This document shows, one piece after another, positions 1 to 9,115 of a stretch of DNA of 21,233 nucleotides; position 1 is the first letter of the stretch; each line of letters opens with the position of its first letter. Origin of the DNA: Botryllus schlosseri (Eukaryota > Chordata > Ascidiacea > Stolidobranchia > Styelidae); NCBI GenBank assembly GCA_000444245.1, contig ATSW01001350.1, positions 1 to 21,233 of the forward strand, written 5' to 3'. A program made the position numbers and the translations under genes. Below the pieces are notes generated by a model, which saw nothing but the letters and a program-made list of their open reading frames with translations, was not told where the DNA came from and ran no database searches.

Positions 1-21
1 TCTCTGTCCTATAGTCCGTAG

Positions 22-65
22 CAAAGTCACTCAACTATACTCAACTATACAGTTGAGTGACTTTG
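22..65. mobile_element. 44-bp hAT-like miniature inverted-repeat element with 8-bp target duplication
   Basis: Seen: a perfect 15-bp terminal inverted repeat (CAAAGTCACTCAACT at 22-36, its reverse complement at 51-65) around a 14-nt centre. The left arm and centre contain a 10-bp tandem repeat TCAACTATAC x2 (31-50). Directly outside are identical 8-bp copies GTCCGTAG (14-21 and 66-73). Known: hAT transposons make 8-bp target duplications and their termini usually begin CA and end TG, as here. Inferred: an extremely short non-autonomous hAT-like insertion. A simple hairpin flanked by a chance repeat is possible, but two perfect features at exactly matching borders make that unlikely. Confidence 0.55.
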
Positions 66-334
66 GTCCGTAGTAAACAAACAAAACTTATAGCTTTATT
101 CCCTAGAAACCAGGTCAGCTACTGCCTGTTGGATTCGGGTAACAGGATTATTCTTTTGTATGTACGGCGTTTAAACATATTTACGACTGATGATTGAGTT
201 CAGTGCAATTTTTGAATCGCCAGGTTACTTCGTATACCGGTATTTCATTTCCAGAGAGTGNCGTTTNAATATTAGCTNAGTGANATNTNTATTTCATTTT
301 AATAGACTGTATTATNATCNATCTACATTATAAA

Positions 335-530
335 ATGCCACGATATTGCTGTGTACCTGGTTGCACGAGTCGGATTGGTGGTCATTTGATTCCTACGTCA
401 CCAGGGAAGCTGATGAAATGGAGAGAAGCAATTAATAGATCAAACTCCAAAACGAAACAGCTTTGGACAGAGACATTGGGCAGAGGGCAGAGACATTGCT
501 TGCTATGGTCATTTTNTTCCAAGTGATTAT
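335..530 (+). pseudogene. THAP zinc-finger domain of the transposase (frameshifted)
   Basis: Starts MPRYCCVPGC, giving the first zinc pair as C-x4-C like THAP1 (residues 5 and 10). The conserved Trp follows in MKWREAINRSN. The second half of the C2CH signature (C-x2-H-F-x-P-S-D-Y) is present at about 503-530 but one frame away from the start, so a frameshift lies between about 450 and 500. Known: THAP domains bind DNA in a sequence-specific way, in transposases as well as in host proteins. Inferred: this is the element's DNA-binding end. The ATG at 335 sits right before the cysteine block and is the natural family start. Confidence 0.7.
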
Positions 531-1203
531 ATGAGCCGAACATGAAAATTGAAAGACAGGAGGCAGCCCCATCAGTCTTTCAGCATGATAAAAGAACGCC
601 ACTAAAAACTGTCAGGAAGACAAACAATTCGAACCCATTTACACCAGAACCTACTGAAATAATTCATTCCGGAACACATAGTGACCAGAAATTTCAAACA
701 GACTCGGAAAATATGGGCATTCAGTGCCAACTAGGTGCTTCAATGCCAGCTTTCAGCTTAGAAAATATCAAGGATGATAAGAAAGCAGTGCATGGTACTT
801 TACTGGATTTGATGACATCAAACAGTTTCTGCTTTTAAAGGACATTGCAATGTACGATGTTGATCCATTGGAGTACACCTGTACGTTGAGTTCAAATGAA
901 GAGCAAGTTTTTTCTGACACTAATCAAGCTCTTGATCATCAACTGCTTGGTATTGCTTCAGAATCAACAGCTTCCCGCATCATTAATGCTTGCTTGGATC
1001 AAGCATATGTACTGTTTATTATCAAAATTACTAATTTCGCCTTCAAAACAAGTAATATTGGATCCCATGCCAGATGATTTAAAAAACTATATCCATCAAC
1101 GAGATAATTATTGACTCTACAGAAATCCCAATTGAGAAGCCATCTGATATCCATGCACACTGCACAGTCTGTTACATTCTCCACTTGAAAGAATGGAAAT
1201 ACC

Positions 1204-1629
1204 ATGGAAGTATTAATTGGTAATGCACCCACGGGTGCTGTCTCCTTCATAAGTGACTGCTATGGTGGATCCGTTAGTGACCGCAGCATTATTGAGCAAT
1301 CTGATTTGCTGGCCGAAGCCAGAGCAATGTTTGAAAAGGGCGACAGTATCATGGCTGATAAAGGATACCTACTGCAAGGTTTGTTTGCACCATTCGATGT
1401 GAAAATCAACACCCCTACTTTGATGAAAGGCATGACTCAGCTCTCTCAGGAACAGCGGGTAGAGGATTACTCCATCTCCTCAAAACATGTTCACCTTGAA
1501 AGGGTTATTGGTTATGCAAGGACATTCAAAATCATTCAAAATGTCTTGCCTTACAATCTCTTGCATTTGAAAAATGAAATAGTCTTTATCTGCTTTATGA
1601 TTTTTAAATTTAGGAAAGACATACTTTGA
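1204..1629 (+). pseudogene. DDE_4 transposase catalytic core, C-terminal part
   Basis: The longest intact block of the transposase (141 codons). It carries PTGAVSFISDCYGGSVSD, typical of DDE_4 just after the first catalytic region, then MADKGY with the second catalytic Asp at 1357-1359, and HLERVIGYARTFKII with the catalytic Glu at 1498-1500. The first catalytic Asp lies upstream at 1113-1115 in another frame, followed by TEIPIEKPSDI. The three acidic residues survive, but a frame change near 1200 separates the first from the other two. The block ends at a stop after a Lys/Arg-rich tail, close to the usual end of the family. Confidence 0.75.
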
Positions 1630-2583
1630 TATAGTCCTACATAACAGCATTTGATGCTTTTATTATTTTGCGTTTGCTGAAGCAGACTTGGTTAGTGATA
1701 ATGATTGATTACTATTAGTGTTGCATGAATTTTCTTGCTCCCACTTCAATATTGATGCCGCGATAATAAACCGGAATATCACTGTACTGGATTTGATGAC
1801 TGAACAGAAAACATATCACTACCTAGAGTCTAGACGCAAGTTTTGTTTTCATTTCCTAAACGAGATACATAAAAACTCCCAATATATAGGTAGACTACGT
1901 AATCAACAGAAAGAATCATGGAATTTGGAAATAACAATAATCACCACGACGGCATGAATGGTTTTGCTCAAAAAAATCGTATTCAAAGCTACATTGCATT
2001 CAGCAGTTCTCAGTTTTTCGTCTTGCGGTGACACAATCTTGACCACCAAAAAAGGACGCCAATACATTTCGTAGAACTTTTGCAACTTCAGAATCCTAAA
2101 TTTAGGAACAAATTATGGGTCAAACTCTATATTTGCCATGTGCACATTACGAAATGTATGCATAAAACAACATATAGTTTCATACAAGCGCAAGTCATTT
2201 GGCCTTGTACTTGGGCATACCATCTGTGATTTTTCTTCAGATAATAGCCATCTGCAGCAATCATCAAATATGGAAAATACTTTCAAGGTGTTATTAGGTC
2301 ATCCTTTANGTGTAGGGGCACTTGACTTCCAACCTGCTACGCTAGGGATGTCAAAAAGACAACAAATCAAGACGACGTTTCTTTCGGTATGCAATGTAAG
2401 CAATGGATCACCTGGACGAGGTTTTGGCGCCCCCAAGTGTATGAATGTCTCCCATTGTCTTAAGCTTCGAAAAATAACATATGGCTCTCACCTAATTGCA
2501 ATTAAAAGTAGCTTGCAAAAGATCCGTGTTACTCAAGTTTCGCATGCTCAAATGAGGCAGCAACCAGCATGATTAGTACAAGT
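1630..2583. other. Stretch without a recognised gene
   Basis: Nothing convincing. A 144-codon + frame (2138-2572) and a 60-codon - frame (1903-2085) are open but match no family I know and lack coding character. Around 1725-1835 there is a possible faint second trace of the DDE_4 transposase: TACTGGATTTGATGAC occurs both here and at about 797-813 inside the transposase remnant, in a similar local context. Part of this stretch is probably the element's own 3' region. Confidence 0.4.
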
Positions 2584-2785
2584 TTTTACATGTAAAATAG
2601 GGTGCCACGACGACGAATCCTATGTATTGTAAAAATTGTAAAGGGACTTCGAATTGGTGCTAAACTGACGTCATGGATTTTCAATTGTGACGTAATAGTT
2701 AATTAACGTGTATGGCTCTTTGCGAGTTACAATGGGAAAATAGGGCCAATATGGCTCTTTGGACGGAAATAGTTCACGACCCCTG
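2584..2785 (+). mobile_element. hAT family A, 3' fragment
   Basis: About 200 bp similar to the last 200 bp of the family A copy at 15404-16535 and to 16740-17330. Shared blocks include a TGACGTCA-containing segment, TTTTCAATTGTGACGTA, GTATGGCTCTTTG and GGGCCAATATGGCTCTT, ending in the degraded terminus CACGACCCCTG. The 5' part and the left terminus are not visible. It ends exactly 8 bp before the next hAT-like terminus at 2794. Non-coding. Confidence 0.7.
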
Positions 2786-4551
2786 CTCTACNTCAATGGT
2801 TCTCAAACTGGGAGCGTAAAATCATCTGAGGGGAGGCTCGTCAAAGTTGCGTCGAATCATCCACACACTATTGCTCGATTGCAACTGGTTCCGAACCTCT
2901 TGTACTGATCAGAACACGTCTCTGAGCATGAATNAAGCACTGATGAATGCATGTGGCTGTGCCATTGGTTGTCGTTAGCTTATGGTCTCCCAGTCAACAA
3001 AATGGGACGTGATTGCCCGGCTTATCATACACTTTCGATGCTAAAAGGATGCTTCAAAGGATATAATTTTCACACTTCATCTGCAGACTCTTTAACCCTT
3101 TTATTGTCGCGCATTATCCATCTCGCCATTGCAGCTTAAAACCGGTATTAACCATATCGCTACACTAATCATTGTTTCGTTCTGCCAAACGTATTGACGC
3201 TTATGTTCCACGACCTCACAATTNGACAATATGTTTTCATTATCGTAATAGTTATCATAATATTCACCACGATCATACATACAAAATACCCGCCAAATAC
3301 AGACAGACAGTCATATAAATATAAAATGCATGGAACGACACGTTGATTTCAGTCGAACAGAGAGAGAGAGATCTTTTTTCCGAGACAAGTTTGATGCAAC
3401 TATTCCATTTCTTGAGATGAGCATATCTTCTCTCTTGAATTGGAGTATAGACGAAATCTGGTTTATCAAACAAGTTCATGCATTGGCTGGACGAATAGGA
3501 TCAAGCCAATGCAGAGCTACCATCAGCAGCCTCTCACTGTGTGACGCGCTAAGTTCATTCAGAGCCCAGTTGTGAATGATTTCTGCCATGTTTAGTCTTG
3601 NTATTGTCCCTGAGTGACCTGCTATCCGAAACACCATTTGACTACCAATACACATCAATACTCATCAATAGCCCAAGAACTATCTCTTACTCAACTTATC
3701 TCAACGATGAATTTCATTCATATTCTTTTTCATCGCTATATTCTCGGAAATAGAATTCGCCGATACGGGCGGAGTATAATTCAAAGTAAAATGTACAGCC
3801 GTAAACAACATCCGATGACTTATGACATCCCTATCAGTCCACGCTCAAGTGCTCACAAACGTGACAAAGCCAGGCAGAAGACCCGTCACGGTGAAGCCAC
3901 GTGACAATCATGCGCAACTTGATCATCATCATCATTGGTTTATCAGCAATTGATTGGTTAATAACGCTACCACCAATCTCTCTGGCCGTCAGTGAGAAGC
4001 AGGGAGAAGAAGAACAATCGATCTTTTGAATTCGAGAGCGATCAGTTTTTGTACGTCAAAGGTGCCGCCTCACTATAGTGANAAAACGACTGCGATCCCT
4101 TCTCTTCTTCACTATCTTCGCTTGGTTCGGCATTAAATACACAAACTTTTGTGGACTGGGCAGTGGGCAGTTACGTTTGAGCTAAGCTCAAGGGGGTTAA
4201 TAGAACGGATTAGGCACCAAAACGACCAAAATATGTATGTGCTAATTGCTACCATTGCACATGGATATGTTTACCAAAATATCCAACTGGCAATTACTTC
4301 GCCCTCCGTGCGATTTATCTCCAGATCATAATTATTGATCTGTGTCTAGCAGTGGTCGGGAACCGTTGTTGTCCGAAGAGCCATATTGGCCCTGTTTTTT
4401 TCATCTCAACTCCCTAAGAGCCATACATGCCAATCAATTGTTACGTCTAAATTGGAAATTCGTGACGTCATCGTAGAACTAATTCGAACTCACTACATGG
4501 GATTCCTCGTGTGCGCCATATTTTTCTGTAAAACTGGTATTTATCAGTGTT

Positions 4552-4690
4552 GGGATGACTCGAGTCACTTTTTCGTATGACTTGACTTGACTCGAGTCAC
4601 TTTGCAAAAATGACTTGACTTGACTTGACTCGGCCTGTCAGAAATGTGGATTGACTCGTGACTCGGAGCAAAATTCACGAGTCAATCTCA
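4552..4690. repeat. Left subterminal repeat array of family C
   Basis: About 140 bp of degenerate pentamers built from TGACT/TTGACT with palindromic ACTCGAGT units, repeated several times and mirrored at the other end of the element. The arrangement resembles the transposase-binding subterminal repeats known from plant and animal hATs; that role is inferred. Confidence 0.75.
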
Positions 4691-5281
4691 AGTCATCAAG
4701 TAATCGGTGTCGATAAAAATCACTGTATCTTGCATATGTTCGCGCAACGCTGGCGTAACCCGCGAGAGCGACCATTCAATGATCGTGCGTTTTACTGAGC
4801 CTCCATTATTCTCTCACAAATATATTGATCGCAAACGAATAAGTGATCGAAGCTTACAGCCTACGTTGTCGTAAAGTAAAGTAATTTAATAGCAAAATGT
4901 CTATTTCTGCTCTATGTGTCATTAACTTAACCAAACCTCTTGTTTCATTGAAATTGAATTCGAAAATAGTAGTTTATATAGTCCTCAACCATTGGCGCCG
5001 GCTCGAATTGTATCATATCAATCTGCAAAAGGGTAATGTATTGCATCTTATCAATTCGTTGCTCTATTCTCTATTTTGGCTGCTAACTATAAACTGAGGC
5101 TGTGCAATTACTTACGTAGGTTTTTAGTTCTACTTATATGTGAGCGATACAGCGCCTTACTTGCATGTATATTTAACTCTATATTCGTTCATATAGGTTC
5201 AAAATCAATGACCACTCAATCTGTATTTCAGACAACTAGCAAAATACAATGACGTAATCATGCCTCATACCTCGAAAGGGC

Positions 5282-5466
5282 GATTTGACTTGACTTGTGA
5301 CTTGACTCGTGACTTGACTTGACTTGACTCGACTTGACTCGAGTCACGCCAAAAATCGACTGACTTGACTTGACTCGAGTCACCTTCGAAAATCGATTGA
5401 CTTGACTTGACTCGAGTCAAAATGTGCAATGACTCGAAATGACTCGTGACTCGAAGGTAGTGACTT
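5282..5466. repeat. Right subterminal repeat array of family C
   Basis: About 185 bp of the same TGACTTGACT and GACTCGAGTCA units as the left array, largely complementary to it, so the two ends could pair as a long stem. It ends 13 bp before the right terminus. Confidence 0.75.
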
Positions 5467-6311
5467 GATCCCAACACTGGTATTTATTGTCCGAAAGTAA
5501 AGCTTGAAACGAGAGGTAAGGCACAGACGGGCCAAGCCTCACCATTGATAACGCAATTCATCGTAAGTATAGCTTAAAATTTATTATAAGTGATATTAAT
5601 CGAATGTGACTGTCACACTGATTCCGAAAATCTAAATACTTATCGACTTCTCAATTCTCAATTTATTCGGCCGTAACATAACGTTGCGCTACACGCCTAC
5701 ATTTTATCGCCTGAACTACACAGAGCTATACATACCAATCAAGAACGTGGATAGCTGTATGACGTTGTTTGCAATTGTCACATCCACAACAGTTCATTTC
5801 GCTCCGTATAGATCAGAAAGACAATGCGTATTTGAATACTGCATTGCTCTTTCATTAATCAACGTATCGAGCAATTCACGATTTCGAGTCGGGTACTTAA
5901 AATTCGCGAGTGATATTGGCCACCGGCGTAACAGTATCTTAAATTTGATGATTTTGAAAACAGCGGGTCCGAGCTCCTAAACCTGAAGACGATATTGCTG
6001 TCTTTACAAACAAGTCGCTTCAATATTGATCAATTCAGTACAAAAATAAATACTTGGCAAAGAGCATATATCTTATACCCAAAAGAGTCATAGGTTCCCG
6101 ACCACTGGTGTATAGTCTGAATTCCATATTGAGTAGTGTCTCACCACAGCAGCCATAGCCGCTTCCATGCCACCAAACAATGCGTTGATATTGAAAACAT
6201 TATGGTTGCTCTTTTTAATATTTTTTGATATAACGATGCGGGGAACGCGAAATTTTTCACTCTCATCCAGGGGGGCGTGTCGAAAAAAGTTTGAGAACCA
6301 CTGGTCTATGT

Positions 6312-7279
6312 GGNCGCAAAAGGTACACACATTCTACTTTGACGTCATACTATGTGATACCAGAATACTCGACTACACACTTAATACTAGAATTGGGATC
6401 GAATAACCTTGGTTATCGTTTTTTCCAGCTCTACTTGCGAGATTGATATTTTTGAGAGTCAATGATCTACATCAGTGACCCTAATTGTAGGATCGATATC
6501 TTGTCTAGGTATGTGCCTTGAACTGGTCATCAAAAGGCAACAAATTATACTCATGGATTGGCAAAACAACTTTTATGTACAACCTGTATAACTCTATATG
6601 AGTGTGACAGATATTGATTTGAAGATCTTTGCTGATGTTTGCACACAATTATCACTCTGCGCTATCCTAAGAGGACTAACGTTTGCGTAGATTATTAACA
6701 GTTACTCAGACACATTTGTTGTCGCTTCTGTTGTCATGAACGTTCGACAATAGTAACCATCCATTGCCGTTCTTCATATAAACACCAACCAACCCCGGAA
6801 ATAAATATATGGTCTATCAAACAGGAACAGAAATCTTCAAGTAGAAATATTGTGTGATGGCTAATAAACCAGGTATCGAATAAAGCTACAAAGTTCATTA
6901 GTCCTCCCGTAGCAATATCTTCGTTGTTGATCAAATATACATCAGAGTCACCGAAGATATTTTATTTATTTTCTTCGCGAGGCTATAATATTTTCCATGT
7001 ATAGGCTACCTTACGTATATCGGTTTTGTATTGGCGTTATTGCCTCTGTGAGTAACTATTTATGATTCTGCAAATTCGTCCCTTCTCAGAACGTGTTGTC
7101 ACCAACTTGTTCCTAATATTGACTTGAGTGAAAACTGAACATTGACGTAAGATGGTCAGATGGCTTATAAACATGTTCGATCGTTGCTGTCTTGAGAAAC
7201 CTCTGGCTAAACATCTCATCAATTTTTGAAAATCTGCTTGCTAATGCAATAATTTTTCCATTTACTCCGTATTGTTTCG
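6312..7279. other. Stretch without a recognised gene
   Basis: No gene, RNA or complete transposon recognised. A minus-strand frame open at 6734-6934 (66 codons from an ATG) has unusually many aromatic residues and no family match. A second one at 7037-7222 also matches nothing. Neither has convincing splice borders. Confidence 0.4.
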
Positions 7280-7343
7280 CAGGCAGGGAGAAATCGCCTG
7301 TCCGTCCAGTTTGCGCCCGCGTGCCGTATGTTCGACACCCCTG
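7280..7343 (-). mobile_element. hAT terminus fragment (CAGGGGTGTCGAAC type)
   Basis: Read on the minus strand it begins CAGGGGTGTCGAACATACGG at 7343 and continues through a GC-rich CACGCGGGCGC block. This start is typical of a widespread hAT terminal type and is related to the terminus at 18070 in this window. No partner end or duplication of the adjoining 8-mer CCTTAGAG was found, so the inner limit is uncertain. Confidence 0.5.
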
Positions 7344-7725
7344 CCTTAGAGTCTTAGAATATTTATTTCATTCATATATACTGTTACAAGTCTGTCCAAC
7401 GTTTTTCGGTGTATTATCGAATTTGATTTTTCTGGCGTTTCCTTTGTTACGACAGTTGAGTTCGCCAAGCGTTGTTTTATGTAAATTAGAAATATACGCT
7501 AGATATTTGTAACGAAAAATAAATATTACCCGAGCCGGTGCAAAATAGCTAGTGTAAGACATGTTGAATTGTTTTGACGCCGCAGTTAATCCGTTTTGCG
7601 ACACCTTTGCTTGTAGACGGGGCTTTATAGCAGTGGTAAATTTTAAACTACTCCAGCTCCAGCTCCGGAGCTCTCTTCCATAATAAATTAGCTCCGGCTC
7701 CAGCTACGGATCCGGCAACTATTGA

Positions 7726-7923
7726 ATGGTGCAGTCAATAGTCGGTAACAAAGTTTGCAGCACGGACCGTCATTTTGTGTGGGTATATGCGAGGTCTTTC
7801 GAAGTGTGTGTCGTCTGTATGGCGCAGTCAGTAGTCGGTAACAACGTTTGCAGCACGGTCCGTCATTTTGTGTGGGTATATGCAAAGTGTTGTGAAGTGT
7901 GTGAAGTCCGTGTCGTCTGCACA
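7726..7923. repeat. 93-bp tandem duplication inside family D
   Basis: Two units, 7726-7818 and 7819 to about 7923, both starting ATGG(T/C)GCAGTCA(A/G)TAGTCGG and sharing TTTGTGTGGGTATATGC. They differ at roughly one base in ten, and the second has a short extra GTGAAGTCC-like insertion near its end. The period is a multiple of three, so both strands stay open through it: 66 codons on + (7726-7926) with a 31-residue repeat, and 111 codons on - (7688-8023). I see no evidence that either is a protein. Confidence 0.8.
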
Positions 7924-8630
7924 TGACGTCAAGAGAATGCACTGTACTACATGATATTGCTGTGTAAAGCATTAAATCACTGATGTGACGTTTTAATATC
8001 GGCGCTTCACACGCTAAAATCAAGTCACACAGTCGAATCTAATCTTGAAATGATGCGATTATAGAAGTGTAACTGCATGCTGCAGCAAGAGCAATACGTG
8101 TGCATGTCGCTATCTTATTGTAGAATTTCGCTTTATACCAATTACACAAGGGTTTGAAATTCCATATCGATGCGCTCTGTACCAGTCTGTCCGGTGTCGA
8201 TCAAGATTTTTGGAATATAGGATGGTCTTTTTCAATCTAATCGAATAAAATCAGAATTTGTACCACTGCTAATCTGGCGTTCCATCAATATTTGACGACT
8301 TATTTCAACGCCGTGCATTGTTCAAGTGCACAATATACCGTGCCAGTCATAGATGTAAATTAAACTAGACGCTCGTAACTGACATTGCGCCACGATTCAA
8401 GAATACGAGTGTGTGAAGGAGACAAGAATGAGTACACAAAACTGATAATAACAGACTGAGAAGCGCGCATCCAATCACCAATTACACTGGTATATCTAAC
8501 ACCACGAGGTTCGGACATCGAATTGACATTCGCATCGATGTGATTTTATGCGGACTCTAATGGCGCAACTCAGGGAGTGGAATGAATTTCCAATATCTTA
8601 TAGACATAGCCTACACAATAACACACTGTT

Positions 8631-8715
8631 GTGGCGAGATGGCATAGTGTTATAATCCACAACTGCAACACCAATGGGATGCGGGTTCGAGTCCGACCGA
8701 GGTCGACTCCAGAAT
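8631..8715 (+). repeat. tRNA-derived SINE head or tRNA pseudogene
   Basis: Box B GGTTCGAGTCC (8684-8694) fits the RNA polymerase III consensus exactly. A box-A-like TGGCATAGTGTTA lies at 8640-8652, at tRNA-like spacing. The T stem is imperfect and no matching 3' acceptor strand is visible, so this is not a working tRNA. The sequence after it could be a SINE body, but its tail cannot be delimited. It lies within the family D element. Confidence 0.55.
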
Positions 8716-9115
8716 TCCTACCTAAGTGTTGAAAGTTTATCTAGGCTCCTCCTCGCCATCTCATCCGTGCAAGCAGTGTCTTATAAAAAGTCTAGAAGTG
8801 GACGATTACTGGAAAATTATGTGAATTCAGACAATAGTAATAGCATGCCATCTTATGAATTACATCGGAGCCAGTGCTTCTTGTTAAACAATCGGCTCCA
8901 GCTCCACCTGAATTTTATGTAGAGCTCTGGATCGGCTGGAATTACACTGCTCTGGGGATCTGGCTCCTTGCTCCGTCTCCGGCTCCAAAGCCCTGATTGT
9001 AGGTGCAGTTACAAAAAGAAGTCATTGCCATACGCAACTAACTCCAATAAGCGAAACACAGTAGACACGGAGTTGAGAGATGAGTGAATTGGGAGCTATA
9101 TAGCTAAGGCTAGAC

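Larger units (their letters stand above)
335..1629 (+). mobile_element. Decayed THAP + DDE_4 (ISL2EU/IS4EU-like) DNA transposon, coding part
   Basis: One decayed transposase spread over several + strand frames, in family order. An N-terminal THAP zinc finger (335-530) is followed by a polar linker with coiled-coil character (542-838), a helical region (850-1100) and the catalytic DDE_4 core (about 1105-1550). Recognition rests on THAP cysteines and WREAINR, the helical stretch FFLTLIKL...AWIKHMY, the first Asp in IIDSTEIPIE, the second in MADKGY and the Glu in HLERVIGYARTFKI. At least four frame changes separate these blocks, so no full protein is made. THAP domains are fused to DDE_4 transposases in many animals. 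I could not delimit terminal inverted repeats or a target duplication, so the bounds are those of the coding remnant. Several N bases around 260-320 and near 516 weaken the 5' side. Confidence 0.8.
4545..5479. mobile_element. hAT family C element nested in family A
   Basis: Begins CAGTGTTGGGAT at 4545 and ends ATCCCAACACTG at 5479, a perfect 12-bp terminal inverted repeat. It is flanked by identical 8-bp copies GTATTTAT (4537-4544 and 5480-5487). Removing element plus one duplication restores an uninterrupted family A sequence. Both ends carry arrays of GACTTGACT/GACTCGAGTC. The 935-bp element has no transposase; the 5265-5477 minus-strand frame is only the repeat array read as protein. Known: hAT transposases often bind subterminal repeats. 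Inferred: a non-autonomous, relatively young insertion, younger than the family A copy it interrupts. Confidence 0.92.
4350..6107 (-). mobile_element. hAT family A, full copy interrupted by family C
   Basis: Termini CAGTGGTCGGGAACC (from 4350) and GGTTCCCGACCACTG (to 6107) form a perfect 15-bp terminal inverted repeat. Flanking 8-mers are GTGTCTAG (4342-4349) and GTGTATAG (6108-6115), seven of eight identical, as expected for a hAT target duplication. The interior matches, in reverse orientation, the copy at 15404-16535 over most of its length. The element is split by family C (4545-5479); minus that insertion and its duplication it is about 0.8 kb. It has no coding capacity and is a non-autonomous element. 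The open frame at 5684-5980 has no family match. Confidence 0.88.
2794..6303 (+). mobile_element. hAT family B element (probable), host of a nested family A copy
   Basis: Left end CAATGGTTCTCAAACT at 2794; right end AGTTTGAGAACCACTG to 6303, a hAT-style terminal inverted repeat of about 16 bp with one mismatch. Candidate target duplications are CTCTACNT (2786-2793) and GTCTATGT (6304-6311), at least five of eight matching with one N. Just inside the right end is a C/G-rich block (CAGGGGGGCGTGTCG) common in this hAT style. The span includes the complete family A insertion 4350-6107; without it the element is about 1.74 kb. No hAT transposase is recognised in 2810-4340 or 6116-6290: the open frames at 2951-3139, 3330-3575 and 3614-3904 match nothing I know. 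The pairing of the two ends is inferred from TIR, duplication and lack of a nearer partner. Confidence 0.5.
7618..8995. mobile_element. hAT-like element with GGAGCC-rich ends (family D)
   Basis: Right end, read inward on the minus strand, is CAGGGCTTTGGAGCCGGAGA; left end is CGGGGCTTTATAGCAGTGG. Both ends continue into CAGTG(G)TAA-ATT and GAGCTC/CTCCAGC-rich sequence, so they are imperfect terminal inverted repeats; the left one lacks about 35 bp of GGAGC units present on the right. Flanks are CTTGTAGA (7610-7617) and ATTGTAGG (8996-9003), six of eight identical. The interior (1.38 kb) has no transposase but contains a 93-bp tandem duplication and a tRNA-like SINE fragment. Its age is probably moderate, given the degraded ends and duplication. 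Confidence 0.65.

Noticed and set aside
2138-2572. 144-codon + frame
   Set aside because: Contains an N, no family motif, no splice or promoter context; length alone is not enough.
3355-3372. Short AG microsatellite
   Set aside because: Too short to be informative.
5265-5477. 70-codon minus-strand frame rich in SQVKS repeats
   Set aside because: It is the TGACTTGACTCGAG repeat array of family C read as protein.
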